64,000 nt of DNA from assembly GCA_963742585.1 (NCBI GenBank), contig CAVUMI010000004.1:193373-257372 (forward strand). Direction: 5' to 3'. Below the pieces are notes generated by a model. That model saw nothing but the letters and a program-made list of their open reading frames with translations, made no database searches and was not told the DNA's origin. The DNA is from JACDEA01 sp963742585. Lineage in GTDB: Bacteria; Actinomycetota; Acidimicrobiia; Acidimicrobiales; JACDEA01. Numbering within the stretch: the stretch's first letter is position 1; each line of letters begins with the position of its first letter. The position numbers were made by a program, and so were the translations under genes. Positions 29,910-38,999 of this stretch are shown in pieces.

Positions 29910-29954
29910 GTGTCGGTGTCCAATCGTGGTTTTTCCACGATTGGACACCGACAC
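29910..29954. terminator. Hairpin of the TGTCGGTG/CACCGACA family, third copy
   Basis: Twenty-base perfect arms around a TTTTT loop; the left arm starts GTGTCGGTG and the right arm ends CACCGACAC, followed by TTGGCTTTTA. The left flank CAATG and right flank match copy 2. It lies between the convergent stops at 29893 and 29962. The inner stem differs completely from copies 1 and 2 yet still pairs, so base pairing is what is kept. Confidence 0.75.
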
Positions 29955-29961
29955 TTGGCTT

Positions 29962-31940
29962 TTAGGGGTCCCGCGGGAGGCCGAGGAGGCGTTCGGCGAT
30001 GACGTTGCGTTGGATCTCGCTGGTGCCGCCGGCGATGGTTAGGCAGCGACTCCAGAGCAGACCGTTGATCCAGGGCGCGGCGGCGCCTTCGGTTGCGGCA
30101 CCTTCCGCGCCGAGCAGCGCGAGCCCGAGCTCCTGGGTGCGCTGATCGTGTTCGGCGCCGACCAGCTTGCGGATCGCTCGACTCGGGTCCGGCGTCGGCG
30201 CCGGCCAATGTGCGCAGGGTCAACCGCACGCCGAGGACCGCGAGTGCTTGGGACTCGGCAACCAGCGCGCCGACCTGGTCCAGCACCACAGCGTCGGCGT
30301 CGTCGGGGACAAGTTGCAGCACCGCATCAACGCTCGGGCCGATGCCCGCGCCCGCCCCCATCGACACCCGCTCGTTGGCCAGCGTGGTGCGACCGACGCG
30401 CCACCCGTCGTTGACGTCACCGACCACGCATTCGTCGGCCACGAACACATCCGACAGGAACACCTCGTTGAAGAGTGACGCGCCCGTAAGTTCGCGCAGC
30501 GGCCGGACGTCGACCCCTGCCGACTTCATGTCGACGAGGAAGCAGGTGATGCCCTCGTGCTTCGGGCGATCGCTGTCCGTCCGGGCCAGGCAGATTCCCC
30601 AGTCGGCGTCCTGGGCCATCGACGTCCACACCTTCTGACCCGAGAGCAGCCAGCCGTTCTCGGCACGCGTCGCTTTGGTGCTGAGCGCGGCGAGGTCGGA
30701 CCCCGCGCCCGGCTCGCTGAAGAGCTGGCACCAGCTGATCTCGCCCCGCAGCGTGGGCAGGATGAAACGCTCCTGCTGGGCGGTCGTCCCGTGGTTGATG
30801 ATCGTGGGCAGCGCCCACGCGCCGACGGCGAGGTGCGGACGCCGGACGTTTGCAGCGCTGAACTCCTCGTCGATCACCAGCTGCTCGATCGGCGACGCGT
30901 CGCGGCCCCACGGCGCCGGCCAGTGCGGGGTGATGTAGCCGGCCTCGGCCATCTGCGCGCGCCGGCGACCCTTCTCCAACGTGGCGATGAACTCGCCCAC
31001 CTCGGCGCGATGCGGCTCGGCCTCGGGGCCGAGGTCGATGCGCAGCTCCCGGCGCTGGCCCTCCCCCGCCAATTCGGCGACGCGCCGGCGCCACCAGCTG
31101 GGCTGACCGATAAGCGCCTGCACCGAGAGCGCCCGCTTGAGGTAGAGGTGCGCGTCGTGCTCCCAGGTGAAGCCGATGCCTCCGAGCACTTGGATGCAGT
31201 CGTTGGCGCACCGCAACGCAGCATCGGGCGCGAGTGCTCCGGCTACCGCGGCGGTCAATGGCGTGAGCTCGCGCGCCGCGTCCCATGTCGCGGCCCGGGC
31301 CAGTTCGAGCGCGACCAGCATGTCGGCGCAGCGATGCTTGACCGCTTGGAACTGCCCGATGGGACGGCCGAACTGCTCGCGCACCTTGGCGTGGGCCGCC
31401 GCGGTCTCGACGCACCACGAGGCGACGCCGACCGCCTCGGCCGACGCCAGCACCGCGGCGACGCTGACGGCCTGATCGTCGTCCACGGCCAACCGCTCGC
31501 CGCCGCGCACGGTGACGCGGCCGAGCGAGCGCGTCGGGTCGACGCCGGCCACCGACGTGACGTCGAAGTCCTCGGTGACGAACCACCCGTCCGCCGTGCA
31601 CGCCACTAGCGAGCGTGGCGCCCACCGCGCCGAGCGCGAGCTGTCCGTCGAGGGCGACCGCCGCCGGCTCGGTCAGTCGTCGCCCAGTGACTGCGGCCGC
31701 GATCGCCGTCGGCAGGAACGGGCCCGGCGCCATGACCCGGCCGAGCTCCTCGAGCACGACGACCAGTTCGGGGACGTCGAGTTCCAGCCACCCCAGGTCG
31801 GCCAGCTGAGGCCAGAACGGTGGTAGCGCGCTCGCATCCCCGTCGAGATACGCGCGCGGGACGGCGGGTTGGCAGTGCGTCTGCGCCCACCGCCGGACGG
31901 TGGCCGCCAACTCGGCGTGCTCGTCACTGATTCCGATCAC
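29962..31940 (-). CDS. Fused double acyl-CoA dehydrogenase, FadE34-like (two frameshifts)
   Basis: About 658 residues from GTG 31940, with two acyl-CoA dehydrogenase domains in tandem. The first (about 1-290) has AKVREQFGRPIGQFQAVKHR and QVLGGIGFTWEHDAHLYLKR. The second (about 300-655) has CQLFSEPGAGSDLAALSTKA, SGQKVWTSMAQDADWG and GGTSEIQRNVIAERLLGLPR, the FAD- and substrate-binding signatures. Breaks lie near 31607 and 30190. The layout equals mycobacterial FadE34/ChsE3, which dehydrogenates steroid side-chain CoA thioesters, with alpha and beta halves in one chain. Substrate is inferred from that likeness only. The divergent gene starts 17 bp away. Confidence 0.82.
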
Positions 31941-31957
31941 CTAACTATCCTCGCCGC
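31941..31957. promoter_or_regulatory. 17-bp divergent gap with shared AT-rich core
   Basis: Only CTAACTATCCTCGCCGC separates the GTG of the fused acyl-CoA dehydrogenase from the first codon of the secreted protein. TATCCT sits six bases before the plus-strand codon and GATAGT lies just upstream of the minus-strand GTG, both usable as -10 boxes for leaderless transcripts. Confidence 0.4.
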
Positions 31958-33279
31958 ATTCGCCTGGGGAAGTCACTTTCGCTCGCAGCGCTCGTCGCCG
32001 CCCTGGTGGCGCCGATCCCGCGCGCCAATGCCCAGGCGGCCCCCACCGTGGTCGTGTTCAACGGCGAGAACAACCGCCTGAACGCCTACGACGCGGCGAC
32101 GGGCAAGAAGCAGACCGTCATCCGCAGCCACGCCGACAATGCGGCGACCGGCAAGGACATCAATGCGCAGATCTGCTTCTTCCCGGGCACGCGCCGGCTT
32201 CATCGCCGGCGAGGACACCGCCCAGGGCACCAGCGCCGGCGGCTCCGGGCTGGGGAATCTTCGAACTCGACGGCACCACGATCGGCAGCCTGTCCGCCCG
32301 ACAAGTCGGCAAGCTGATCCCCACCTTCCAGACCAGCGACGTCGCATCGGAGCGCGGGCCGCTCGAGGACAACCCCGAGAACTACGGCTGCGGTGTGCTG
32401 TCCGACGGCCGGGTGGTCACCAGTGACGTCGGCAACCAGCAACCGGTGAGCCCGAGCAACGGCCAGCTCATCATCTGGTTCCCGCCCTTCGACACCTATT
32501 CGGTGAAGTACTGCAAGCTCGACATCGAGGTCCCAACCGCGGGCGGCATCCATGTCGACAAGCAGGACCGGGTGTACGTCACTGCCAACCGGCCGGGGAT
32601 TCCCGACGTGACGCGCCTCAGCGGTGTGTACCGCTACAGCGGGCCGTTCCCGACGTCGAACACTGCGGCGGGCGGCTGCGGCCAGACCGATGCGACGGGC
32701 GCGCCGTTGGCGACCGCGGTGAACCGCAGCCAGTTCATCGCCTTCGATCCCCTCAACGCGGCGACCCCCAGCGCGATCGTGCCGTCGCCGGCCGGCGGCT
32801 TCTACATGTCGAGCGTCTTCACCGGCACGATCTCGGAGTACAACGCCGACGGTGGCTTCGTGCGGTCGATCATGCGCCCGACCGAGCCGCCCGTCGCCGG
32901 CCTCCCCTACCCCTCGACCGGTACGCCCTACGGCATCGGCGTCACACCGGACGGGACCATCTGGTACGCCGACCTCGGCGTGGTGCTCGGCCCCCCGCCC
33001 GGGCCGGGCAACGGCAACGGCACCGTCCGGCGGATCCGTTTCGTCAACGGGCAGCCGCAGGCGCCGGAGATCATGGACAGGGCACTGGCCTTCCCCGACG
33101 GCATCGGCGTGCTCGTGCTGCAAAGCACGAGCGGTCCCGCCGTCGCGCCCCGGCCGACGGTGCCGAATGCGGTGTTGGCGGTGAGCGGTGGACGCGAGTA
33201 CCTCGCCATGGGCTTCCTTCTGCTGGCAGGTGCGATGCTGGTTCGAAGGCAATCCAGGGAGGCCAAACGTGGTTCGTGA
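31958..33279 (+). CDS. Secreted, membrane-anchored propeller-like protein (two frameshifts, unusual start)
   Basis: About 440 residues. A signal peptide (KSLSLAALVAALVAPIPRANA) is followed by repeats with NGENNRLNAYDAATGKK, GCGVLSDGRVVTSDVG, GGIHVDKQDRVYVTANRPG and GIGVTPDGTIWYADLG, as in NHL/SMP-30-type propellers. The C-terminus is one hydrophobic helix with RRQSREAKRGS behind it, so the protein is probably anchored. Breaks lie near 32195 and 32260 (GGGGAATC). No ATG/GTG/TTG precedes the signal peptide after the in-frame stop; ATT at 31958 (ATT CGC CTG) is the likely position of the first codon. The stop overlaps the thiolase start. Function unknown. Confidence 0.65.
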
Positions 33280-34426
33280 AGCAGTGATCGTCGATGCGGT
33301 GCGTACGCCGATCGGCAAGCGCAACGGGTCGCTGGCCTCGTTCCACCCCAACGACCTGCTGGCCACGGCACTGAAGGCGGTCGTCGACCGCAGCGGCGTC
33401 GACCCCGGCATCGTCGACGACGTCGTCGGCGGCTGCGTCAGCCAGGTGGGTGAGCAGTCCACCAACGTCACCCGCAACGGCTGGATTGCCGCCGCCCTGC
33501 CCTGGCACGTACCAGCGACCACCGTCGACCGACAGTGCGGCTCGAGCCAGCAGGCGGTGCACTTCGCCGCGCAGGGCGTCATCGCCGGCGCCTACGACGT
33601 CGCCATCGCCTGCGGTGTCGAGGTGATGTCGCGCGTGCCGCTCGCGTCGAACGCACGCGGCGGCGACGGGCCGTTCAGTCAGGGCTTCATGAAGGCGGTC
33701 GACGGAAAGCTGCTCACCCAGTTCGAGTGCAGCCAGATCCTGGCCGACCGGTTCGGGATCACCCGCGAGGATCTCGACGAGTTCTCCCTGCAGAGTCACC
33801 AGCGGGCGGCGGCGGCCACCGACGCGGGCAAGTTCAAAACCGAGATCGTCCCGATCACGCTTCCCGACGGTCGGGTGATGGACGCCGACGAAGGCATCCG
33901 TCGCGACACATCGCTCGAACGGCTCGCCGCCTTGCCGTCAGCGTGGGACGAGACAACCCCGAGCATCACTGCCGGCGGCGCGTCGCAGGTGTCCGACGGC
34001 GCCGCGGCCATGCTCATTGCCGACCGCGACACCGCCGAGCGACTCGGCCTCCCCATCCGGGCGCGCTTCCGGCACTTCGCAGTCGGCGCCGACGACGCGG
34101 TGGTCGTCCTCTCGGCCCCGAACCCGGTGACCCGCAAGCTGCTCGAGCGCAGCGGGATGAAGATCGACGAGTTCGACGCCATCGAATGCAACGAGGCCTT
34201 CGCGGCGATCGCACTGATGTGGGCCAAAGAGTTCCAGCCGGAGTCCGAGCGCTACAACGGATGGGGCGGCGCGATCGCCATCGGCCACCCCCTCGGAGCC
34301 AGTGGGGTGCGCCTGATGACGACGTTGTTGCACCGGCTCGAGGACGAGGACGGCCAGTTCGGGTTCCAAACCATGTGCGAGGGCGGCGGGCAGGCGAACG
34401 CCACCGTCATCGAACGGCTCAACTAG
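33269..34426 (+). CDS. Thiolase (acetyl-CoA acyltransferase)
   Basis: A 385-residue type-II-like thiolase from GTG 33269, behind GGGAGG. It opens VVREAVIVDAVRTPIGKRNG. The nucleophilic Cys is in TTVDRQCGSSQQAVHFAAQG, the N-E-A-F motif in IECNEAFAAIAL, the general-base His in AIGHPLGASGVRL and the second Cys in MCEGGGQANA, so all catalytic residues are present. It cleaves 3-ketoacyl-CoA to acetyl- or propionyl-CoA plus a shortened acyl-CoA, the last step of beta-oxidation. FadA5-like thiolases of steroid catabolism share this form, but the substrate is not shown. It overlaps both neighbours by a few bases, forming a tight four-gene run to 35658. Confidence 0.9.
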   Translation: MVREAVIVDAVRTPIGKRNGSLASFHPNDLLATALKAVVDRSGVDPGIVDDVVGGCVSQVGEQSTNVTRNGWIAAALPWHVPATTVDRQCGSSQQAVHFAAQGVIAGAYDVAIACGVEVMSRVPLASNARGGDGPFSQGFMKAVDGKLLTQFECSQILADRFGITREDLDEFSLQSHQRAAAATDAGKFKTEIVPITLPDGRVMDADEGIRRDTSLERLAALPSAWDETTPSITAGGASQVSDGAAAMLIADRDTAERLGLPIRARFRHFAVGADDAVVVLSAPNPVTRKLLERSGMKIDEFDAIECNEAFAAIALMWAKEFQPESERYNGWGGAIAIGHPLGASGVRLMTTLLHRLEDEDGQFGFQTMCEGGGQANATVIERLN

Positions 34427-35207
34427 GTGACGGTCGACCTCTGGGTCAACCTGCTGTCGCCCGAAATGGCGCAGCAGATGAGCGGCGAGTACTTCGGCCG
34501 GGACGTGCATCCCGAGGACCCCGACGAGCTGCTGACGCTGATGGACCGCTGCGCGGTCGACACGGCCGTGCTCACCGGCGGGCTGTCCGGCTCATCGGCG
34601 GAGGATCTGTTGAAGTTGGCCGACGCGCACCCCGGGCGATTCGTGGTGGCCGGCACGGTGGACCGGGCTACCCGGCCGGTGAGGATGGCGGCGCCGGGTG
34701 CGCGAGCTGGCGCAGCACGAGCGGTTCGTGTTCGCGCGGGTGACCCCGTTGGTCGAACAGTTCCCGCTAAACCATCGCCTCTACTACCCGGTGTACGCGG
34801 CGTGCGCCGAAGCGGGACTGCCAGTGTCGATCAACGTCGGCGTCCCCGGTCCGCAGATGCGGTCGGCGTGCCAACATCCCGAACTGCTCGAGGACGTGCT
34901 CATCGACTTCCCGGGCATGACGGTGATCGGCGCGCACATGGGTCATCCGTACGAGGAGCTGCTGATGACCTACATGCGGAAGTGGCCCGCGCTCTACCTG
35001 TCGACCTCGGCCTACCTGGCCAAATACCTCGACCCCGCGCTGGTGACGTTCATGAACTCCTCGATCGGGCGGGGCCGCGTGCTGTTCGCCTCGGACCACC
35101 CCTTCCTGCCGATGGACAAGGCGATCGACGCGGCCCGTTCGGTGCAGGGCCTTACCGAGGATGCAAAGGAGGCGTTCCTGAATGCGGGAGCATCGGTACT
35201 CGCTTGA
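34427..35207 (+). CDS. Amidohydrolase family 2 protein (one frameshift)
   Basis: About 260 residues from GTG 34427, adjacent to the thiolase stop. The second frame begins near 34690 and reads RELAQHERFVFARVTPLVEQ. Features of the PF04909 metal-dependent hydrolase/decarboxylase fold include PVSINVGVPG, VIGAHMGHPYEEL (metal-ligand His) and LFASDHPFLPMDKAI (catalytic Asp). The N-terminal H-x-H metal pair is not seen, so the metal site may be incomplete or the protein may be a non-classical member. A reaction cannot be named. The end overlaps the SRPBCC gene by 26 bases. Confidence 0.75.
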
Positions 35208-35658
35208 CATGCCGCATGACGTCTCGCGTATCTGGACGCTCATGCAGGACTACGACCGCTGGGCCGACTACGCGCCAATGGTGGTCGGCGTCGAGGTGCT
35301 GCACCCGGGCGACACCGACGGCAACGGTCTGTTGCGTCGGGTGATCTACAAGATGCCGATGGGGCGCAAGGGCGCGGCGATCGAGCTGGTGACCGACGTG
35401 GTCGCCGAGAAGGGCTACACGTTCCGGATGATCGGGCGACAGCCTGGTCAGGACCAGACCGGGAAGGTCACCCTCCAGTCGCTGGCGCCCGACCTCACCC
35501 GCCTCTACTTCGAGGAGCGCTACCACCTGACCACGGCGCCCTGGAAGTGGTTCGAGGGCCCGATCTATCGCTTCATCAACAAGCAGAACGAGGCGTCGAT
35601 GCGCGCCCTCTCCGACTACCTAACCGCCCACCCCGAGTACCCGTCGACAGGTCAGTAG
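35182..35658 (+). CDS. SRPBCC (START-like) family protein
   Basis: A 158-residue single-domain protein with the helix-grip pattern: an opening strand (HRYSLDMPHDVSRIWTLMQD) with a V-x-x-I/V-W turn, YDRWADYAPMVVGVEVLHPG, then antiparallel strands and a long C-terminal helix (WKWFEGPIYRFINKQNEASM). These proteins bind hydrophobic ligands in a deep cavity; some are polyketide cyclases or lipid carriers. Co-transcription with thiolase and amidohydrolase genes suggests handling of a lipid-like intermediate (inference). The gene ends on the plus strand seven bases past the minus-strand stop at 35652, so it is a tail-to-tail overlap. Confidence 0.75.
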   Translation: MREHRYSLDMPHDVSRIWTLMQDYDRWADYAPMVVGVEVLHPGDTDGNGLLRRVIYKMPMGRKGAAIELVTDVVAEKGYTFRMIGRQPGQDQTGKVTLQSLAPDLTRLYFEERYHLTTAPWKWFEGPIYRFINKQNEASMRALSDYLTAHPEYPSTGQ

Positions 35659-37044
35659 ATCTCGGCGGGGTACTTGCCGGAGTCTTCGTCGTCGTAGGTC
35701 CAGTCGGGCTGCTTGTTGCGGTGGTTCTCGTCGACGACGGCGGCGCCGCCCTTGATGTCGACCAGTTCGGCGATGAGGACCGGCTCGACGGCCTCCGCCC
35801 GCTGGTTGAGGTGCGCGTCGACTGCAGCCGGGAACTTCTCGAGGAAACCGCGCACCACCGTCTCGTGCTGACGGGCCAACGAGCACCGCGCTTCGTCGGC
35901 GACCGTGGCCACGAGGCTGTTGATCATGTCGAGGTCGGCCTGGTCGGCCTCGGATCGCGACAGCTTCGCCAGTCGCGCCGCCAACTCGAGACCATCGCGT
36001 TTGCACGGCACGCACTGCCCGCAGGACTCCACGGCCAGGAACCGAGACGCGCCAGCGGCGGCGGCCACGGGATCATCGTCGTCGTCGAGCACGATGAAGT
36101 TGCCGAAACCCAAGTCGCGTTCGTCGCCCGAAAGCGGCGCACCCGAGACGCCCGACATCACCGCGACCAGCGCGTGCCCGGGCCGCATCCCGCCGCCCAC
36201 CTCGTCGATCACCTGACGGAGTGGCGTGCCCATCGCCACCTCGCCGACGCCGTGCGTCACCGATGCACCGGTGACCGTGCACACGATCGTCCCGGGTGAG
36301 TCGTCGGTACCCACCTCGCGGAACCAGTCCGCCCCGTTGGCGATGATGCCGGGGATGTTGGCCAGCGTCTCGACGTTGTTGACGAGAACCGGCGCCTCGC
36401 CGGGCGCGCCGGCCATCGTGGCCTCGGCCGCGGTGCCGGGCTCGTCCAGGCCTTCGCGATACGGGGGCGGAACCCGCGGGAACGGCGGCCGGCCGTCGAG
36501 GGCCTCGAGCAGCGCGGTCTCCTCGCCATACAAGTAGGCGCCGGGGCCGTCGAAGACAGTGATCGGGATGCCGCCCAGCCAGTCGGCGTCCTTCATCTCG
36601 GCCGCCGCGGTCCGCACGCGCGTGGCCTCGGTGGCGAAGGTGCCCTTCGAGCGCGACGACGACGTCGGCCGCGCCTACCGCCACGGCCGCGATGACTGCA
36701 CCCTCGAGCACCGCATAGGGATTGGCCCGCAGGATCGCCCGGTCCTTGAACGTGCCCGGCTCGCCCTCGGCGCCGTTGACCACAACTGTGGCGTCGGCCG
36801 TCGGCGACTCGAAACTGGCGACGGTCCGCCACTTCACGCCGGTCGGAAACCCGGCGCCGCCGCGGCCGCGGAGGCCTGACGCCTCGACCTCGCCGATCAG
36901 ATCCGTGGGCGCGACCTTGCGCGCCGCCTCCAGCCCCGCGCCTCCGCCGGCGGCTTCGTAAGCGGCGAGATCGCGGTACGGCTCGGGCGGCAGGATTCGG
37001 ATCACAAAAGGCACCCCGGAAATTTCCCCCTTGCGGACGGTCAT
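35652..37044 (-). CDS. NuoF-like flavin/iron-sulfur NADH dehydrogenase subunit (one frameshift)
   Basis: About 463 residues. GLRGRGGAGFPTGVKW is the FMN/NADH-binding loop, VVNGAEGEPGTFKDR the next conserved stretch, GAYLYGEETALLEAL the flavin site and SCGQCVPCKRDG with a downstream Cys (DEARCSLA) the 4Fe-4S ligands, as in the complex I 51-kDa subunit. The frame shifts near 36645. No NuoE or NuoG gene is adjacent, so it probably works as a stand-alone electron-transfer protein, possibly with acyl-CoA dehydrogenases (inference). I chose ATG 37044; a GTG at about 37017 (VPFVIRILPPE) is also plausible. The gap to the divergent hydrolase gene is 17 bp. Confidence 0.82.
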
Positions 37045-37061
37045 GAACCTAAATTGCGCAC
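37045..37061. promoter_or_regulatory. 17-bp divergent gap with TAAATT/AATTTA core
   Basis: AACCTAAATTGCGCAC and one flanking base lie between the two start codons. TAAATT ends six bases before the plus-strand ATG and AATTTA ends five bases before the minus-strand ATG. One core could serve both genes as a -10 box with leaderless mRNAs. No ribosome-binding sequence fits in the gap. Confidence 0.5.
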
Positions 37062-38714
37062 ATGGTGCAAACCGCAAAGCCCGCCCCCCGCAAGCGCGCT
37101 GCCAAGAAGGCCGCGCCGCCCGTCAAGGAGGCGGCGCCGGTCGTCGAGGAAGCACCGCCGCCGGTACCGCCCGTGCGGGACAACCGTCGCCTGATCCTGC
37201 CGATCATCGGCGCGGTGTTCGTGCTGCTCGCCGGGCTGCTCATGATGCAGCTGGGCGCGCAAGAGCGCGGCGGTCCGCCGCACACCGGCGTCTACATGGG
37301 CGACGGCGTGCCCGGCACCCTGTACCTCCCCGGCGACACCGTCGACGATGGCCGGCGGTTCCCCGAGCCCAAGCCCCCGGGTCAGCGCCCACCAGTGATC
37401 GTGATGGGCCACGGCTACTCGAGCGACCAGCAGGGCCTCAGCATCCTGGCCCGCAGCCTGGCCAAGGCCGGATTTGCAGCCCTCACGTTCGACTTCCAGG
37501 GCCACGGCTACAACCCGCACCGCTTCGTGGGCGACCTGCGCAACGACCTCGACACCGTCCTCGATTGGGTCGAGCGCTCGCCGCACGTCGACGCGAAACG
37601 CATCGCGGTCCTCGGCCACTCGATGGGTGCGGGCGCCGGCCTCGACTTCTCGACGCTCGACCCGCGTGTCAACACTGTGATCCCGGTGTCGGGCGGCGAC
37701 GTAGTCAACGACGCCCACACGCCGCCCCACGCGCTGTTCATCATCGCGTCGGGTGATCCGGAAGAGATCCACGACGACATGGAGGAGTCCTTCGAACTGG
37801 TGAAGGCCCGACCCGGCGTCGACGCCAAGTACGTCGAGATCGACGGCACCGACCACGTCACGGTGATCCGCGACGGCCAGACGGTCAAGGCGATCGCCGA
37901 CTACCTCGACGTCGCGTACGGCGTGCCCGCCGACCGGGAGTCCACCAATCGCAACGACCCACGGTGGGGCACCGTCATGTTCTACGCGCTCGTCTGCCTC
38001 GTGTTGATCGGGCTTCTCGGCCGGGTCATCGGCTCGGTCGTTCCCGCCGTTCCGACGACCACGACGGGCCAAGCCTGGATCCTTCTCGTCGGGGCGCTCA
38101 TCGTGACGCTGCCGCTGATGGCGCTGGGCGGGCTGAATTTCCTTCCGGTGCACGCCGGGCAGCAGGTCGCCATCAGCCTCGCCTTTGTCGGCGCGGCACT
38201 GTTCTCGGTGCGCTACTTCGCGCACCGCGGGGTGATCGGCGCACCCGTGGCAACGTGGATCGGTGCCGGCCCGTGGCTGCCCGACCGCGCCGCGCTGGTG
38301 CCGGGCGCGATCGCCGGCGGCGTCATCTTCCTGCTGCTCGCGCCGGCCGGCATCGTGATCCACCGGAGCATCCCCGACTGGGAGCGGTTGATCTACTGGG
38401 GCATCCTCGCCGCGCTCATGCTGCCGTTCTTCGCCGCGTTCGAGGCGATCGTGCGCCGTGGTGGGACGTGGGCGGCCCTCGGCTTCGGCGTGCTCGGCCG
38501 AGCACTGACGCTCGGCGTGCTGTTCCTCGGCATCAACGTCGGCGTGCTGCCCGGCGTACTCGGACTTGTCGCGACGCTCCTCGTGCTTCAGTACGTGATG
38601 CTCGAGATCTTCGCCGCCACCTGTTACGCCAAGGGCCGCAACCCCGCGGTCATCGCCGTGGTCGACGCGATCTTCGTCGCCTGGGTCGGCGTCATGTTCT
38701 CGCCGCTCAGCTAG
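37062..38714 (+). CDS. Membrane-bound alpha/beta hydrolase
   Basis: A 550-residue protein. A Lys/Pro/Ala-rich cytoplasmic tail (1-43) precedes one membrane helix (LILPIIGAVFVLLAGLLMM). The alpha/beta hydrolase domain follows (about 75-290): VIVMGHGYSSDQQGL oxyanion region, nucleophile elbow AVLGHSMGAGAGLDF and GTDHVTVI with the catalytic His. The C-terminal 240 residues hold about seven to eight membrane helices. The hydrolase therefore faces outward or sits at the membrane surface and may act on lipid or ester substrates. No cleaved signal is evident. The pairing of a hydrolase with a polytopic domain is unusual but known in actinobacteria. Substrate unknown. Confidence 0.8.
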   Translation: MVQTAKPAPRKRAAKKAAPPVKEAAPVVEEAPPPVPPVRDNRRLILPIIGAVFVLLAGLLMMQLGAQERGGPPHTGVYMGDGVPGTLYLPGDTVDDGRRFPEPKPPGQRPPVIVMGHGYSSDQQGLSILARSLAKAGFAALTFDFQGHGYNPHRFVGDLRNDLDTVLDWVERSPHVDAKRIAVLGHSMGAGAGLDFSTLDPRVNTVIPVSGGDVVNDAHTPPHALFIIASGDPEEIHDDMEESFELVKARPGVDAKYVEIDGTDHVTVIRDGQTVKAIADYLDVAYGVPADRESTNRNDPRWGTVMFYALVCLVLIGLLGRVIGSVVPAVPTTTTGQAWILLVGALIVTLPLMALGGLNFLPVHAGQQVAISLAFVGAALFSVRYFAHRGVIGAPVATWIGAGPWLPDRAALVPGAIAGGVIFLLLAPAGIVIHRSIPDWERLIYWGILAALMLPFFAAFEAIVRRGGTWAALGFGVLGRALTLGVLFLGINVGVLPGVLGLVATLLVLQYVMLEIFAATCYAKGRNPAVIAVVDAIFVAWVGVMFSPLS

Positions 38715-38999
38715 CGGCTCTCGCCGTCGCAAGCGGAGCTTGCTCGGCGAACTGACTGCGCTCCGGCTCCGGGGCAAAGCCCCTCCGCCTGCGCACTGCA
38801 CTGCTTCCCGCTGTCAACAGAAGGAGGCGCCTTCGGCGCCGGGAGCTGTCGCCAGAATTGGCCGGCCGCTTCCCGCCGGCCGTAGGCCGGCCCCCACGGT
38901 TGGCCTAGACAGCTTTCAGCGGGCGGGCGGAGGGCTTTGCCCGGAGCCCGACCACAGACAAACTCGGCGAGGAAGCTCTGCTTCCGAGCCGACGGCGCG
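38715..38999. repeat. Gene-free island dense in short GC-rich palindromes
   Basis: Between the convergent ends at 38714 and 39000 lie at least six small hairpins: GCAAGCGGAGCTTGC, GGGGCAAAGCCCC, GGCGCCTTCGGCGCC, a GGCCGGC pair with CCGGCCGTAGGCCGG beside it, GGGCTTTGCCC and GGAAGCTCTGCTTCC. No open frame with coding character covers it. It may be a terminator region, a non-coding RNA or a cluster of REP-like elements. Confidence 0.55.

Noticed and set aside
29962..31940. Two separate acyl-CoA dehydrogenase genes
   Set aside because: The joint between the two halves (WWRRRVAELAGEGQRRELRI) lies in a single unbroken frame, so it is one fused gene; the frame breaks are elsewhere.
32200..33582. 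460-codon minus-strand frame opposite the secreted protein and thiolase
   Set aside because: No recognisable domain; the plus strand holds the thiolase with all catalytic residues.
37041..38801. 586-codon minus-strand frame opposite the membrane hydrolase
   Set aside because: Low-complexity charged composition and no motifs; the plus strand has a complete hydrolase with membrane helices.
38715..38999. CRISPR-like array
   Set aside because: The palindromes differ from each other and are not separated by equal unique spacers.
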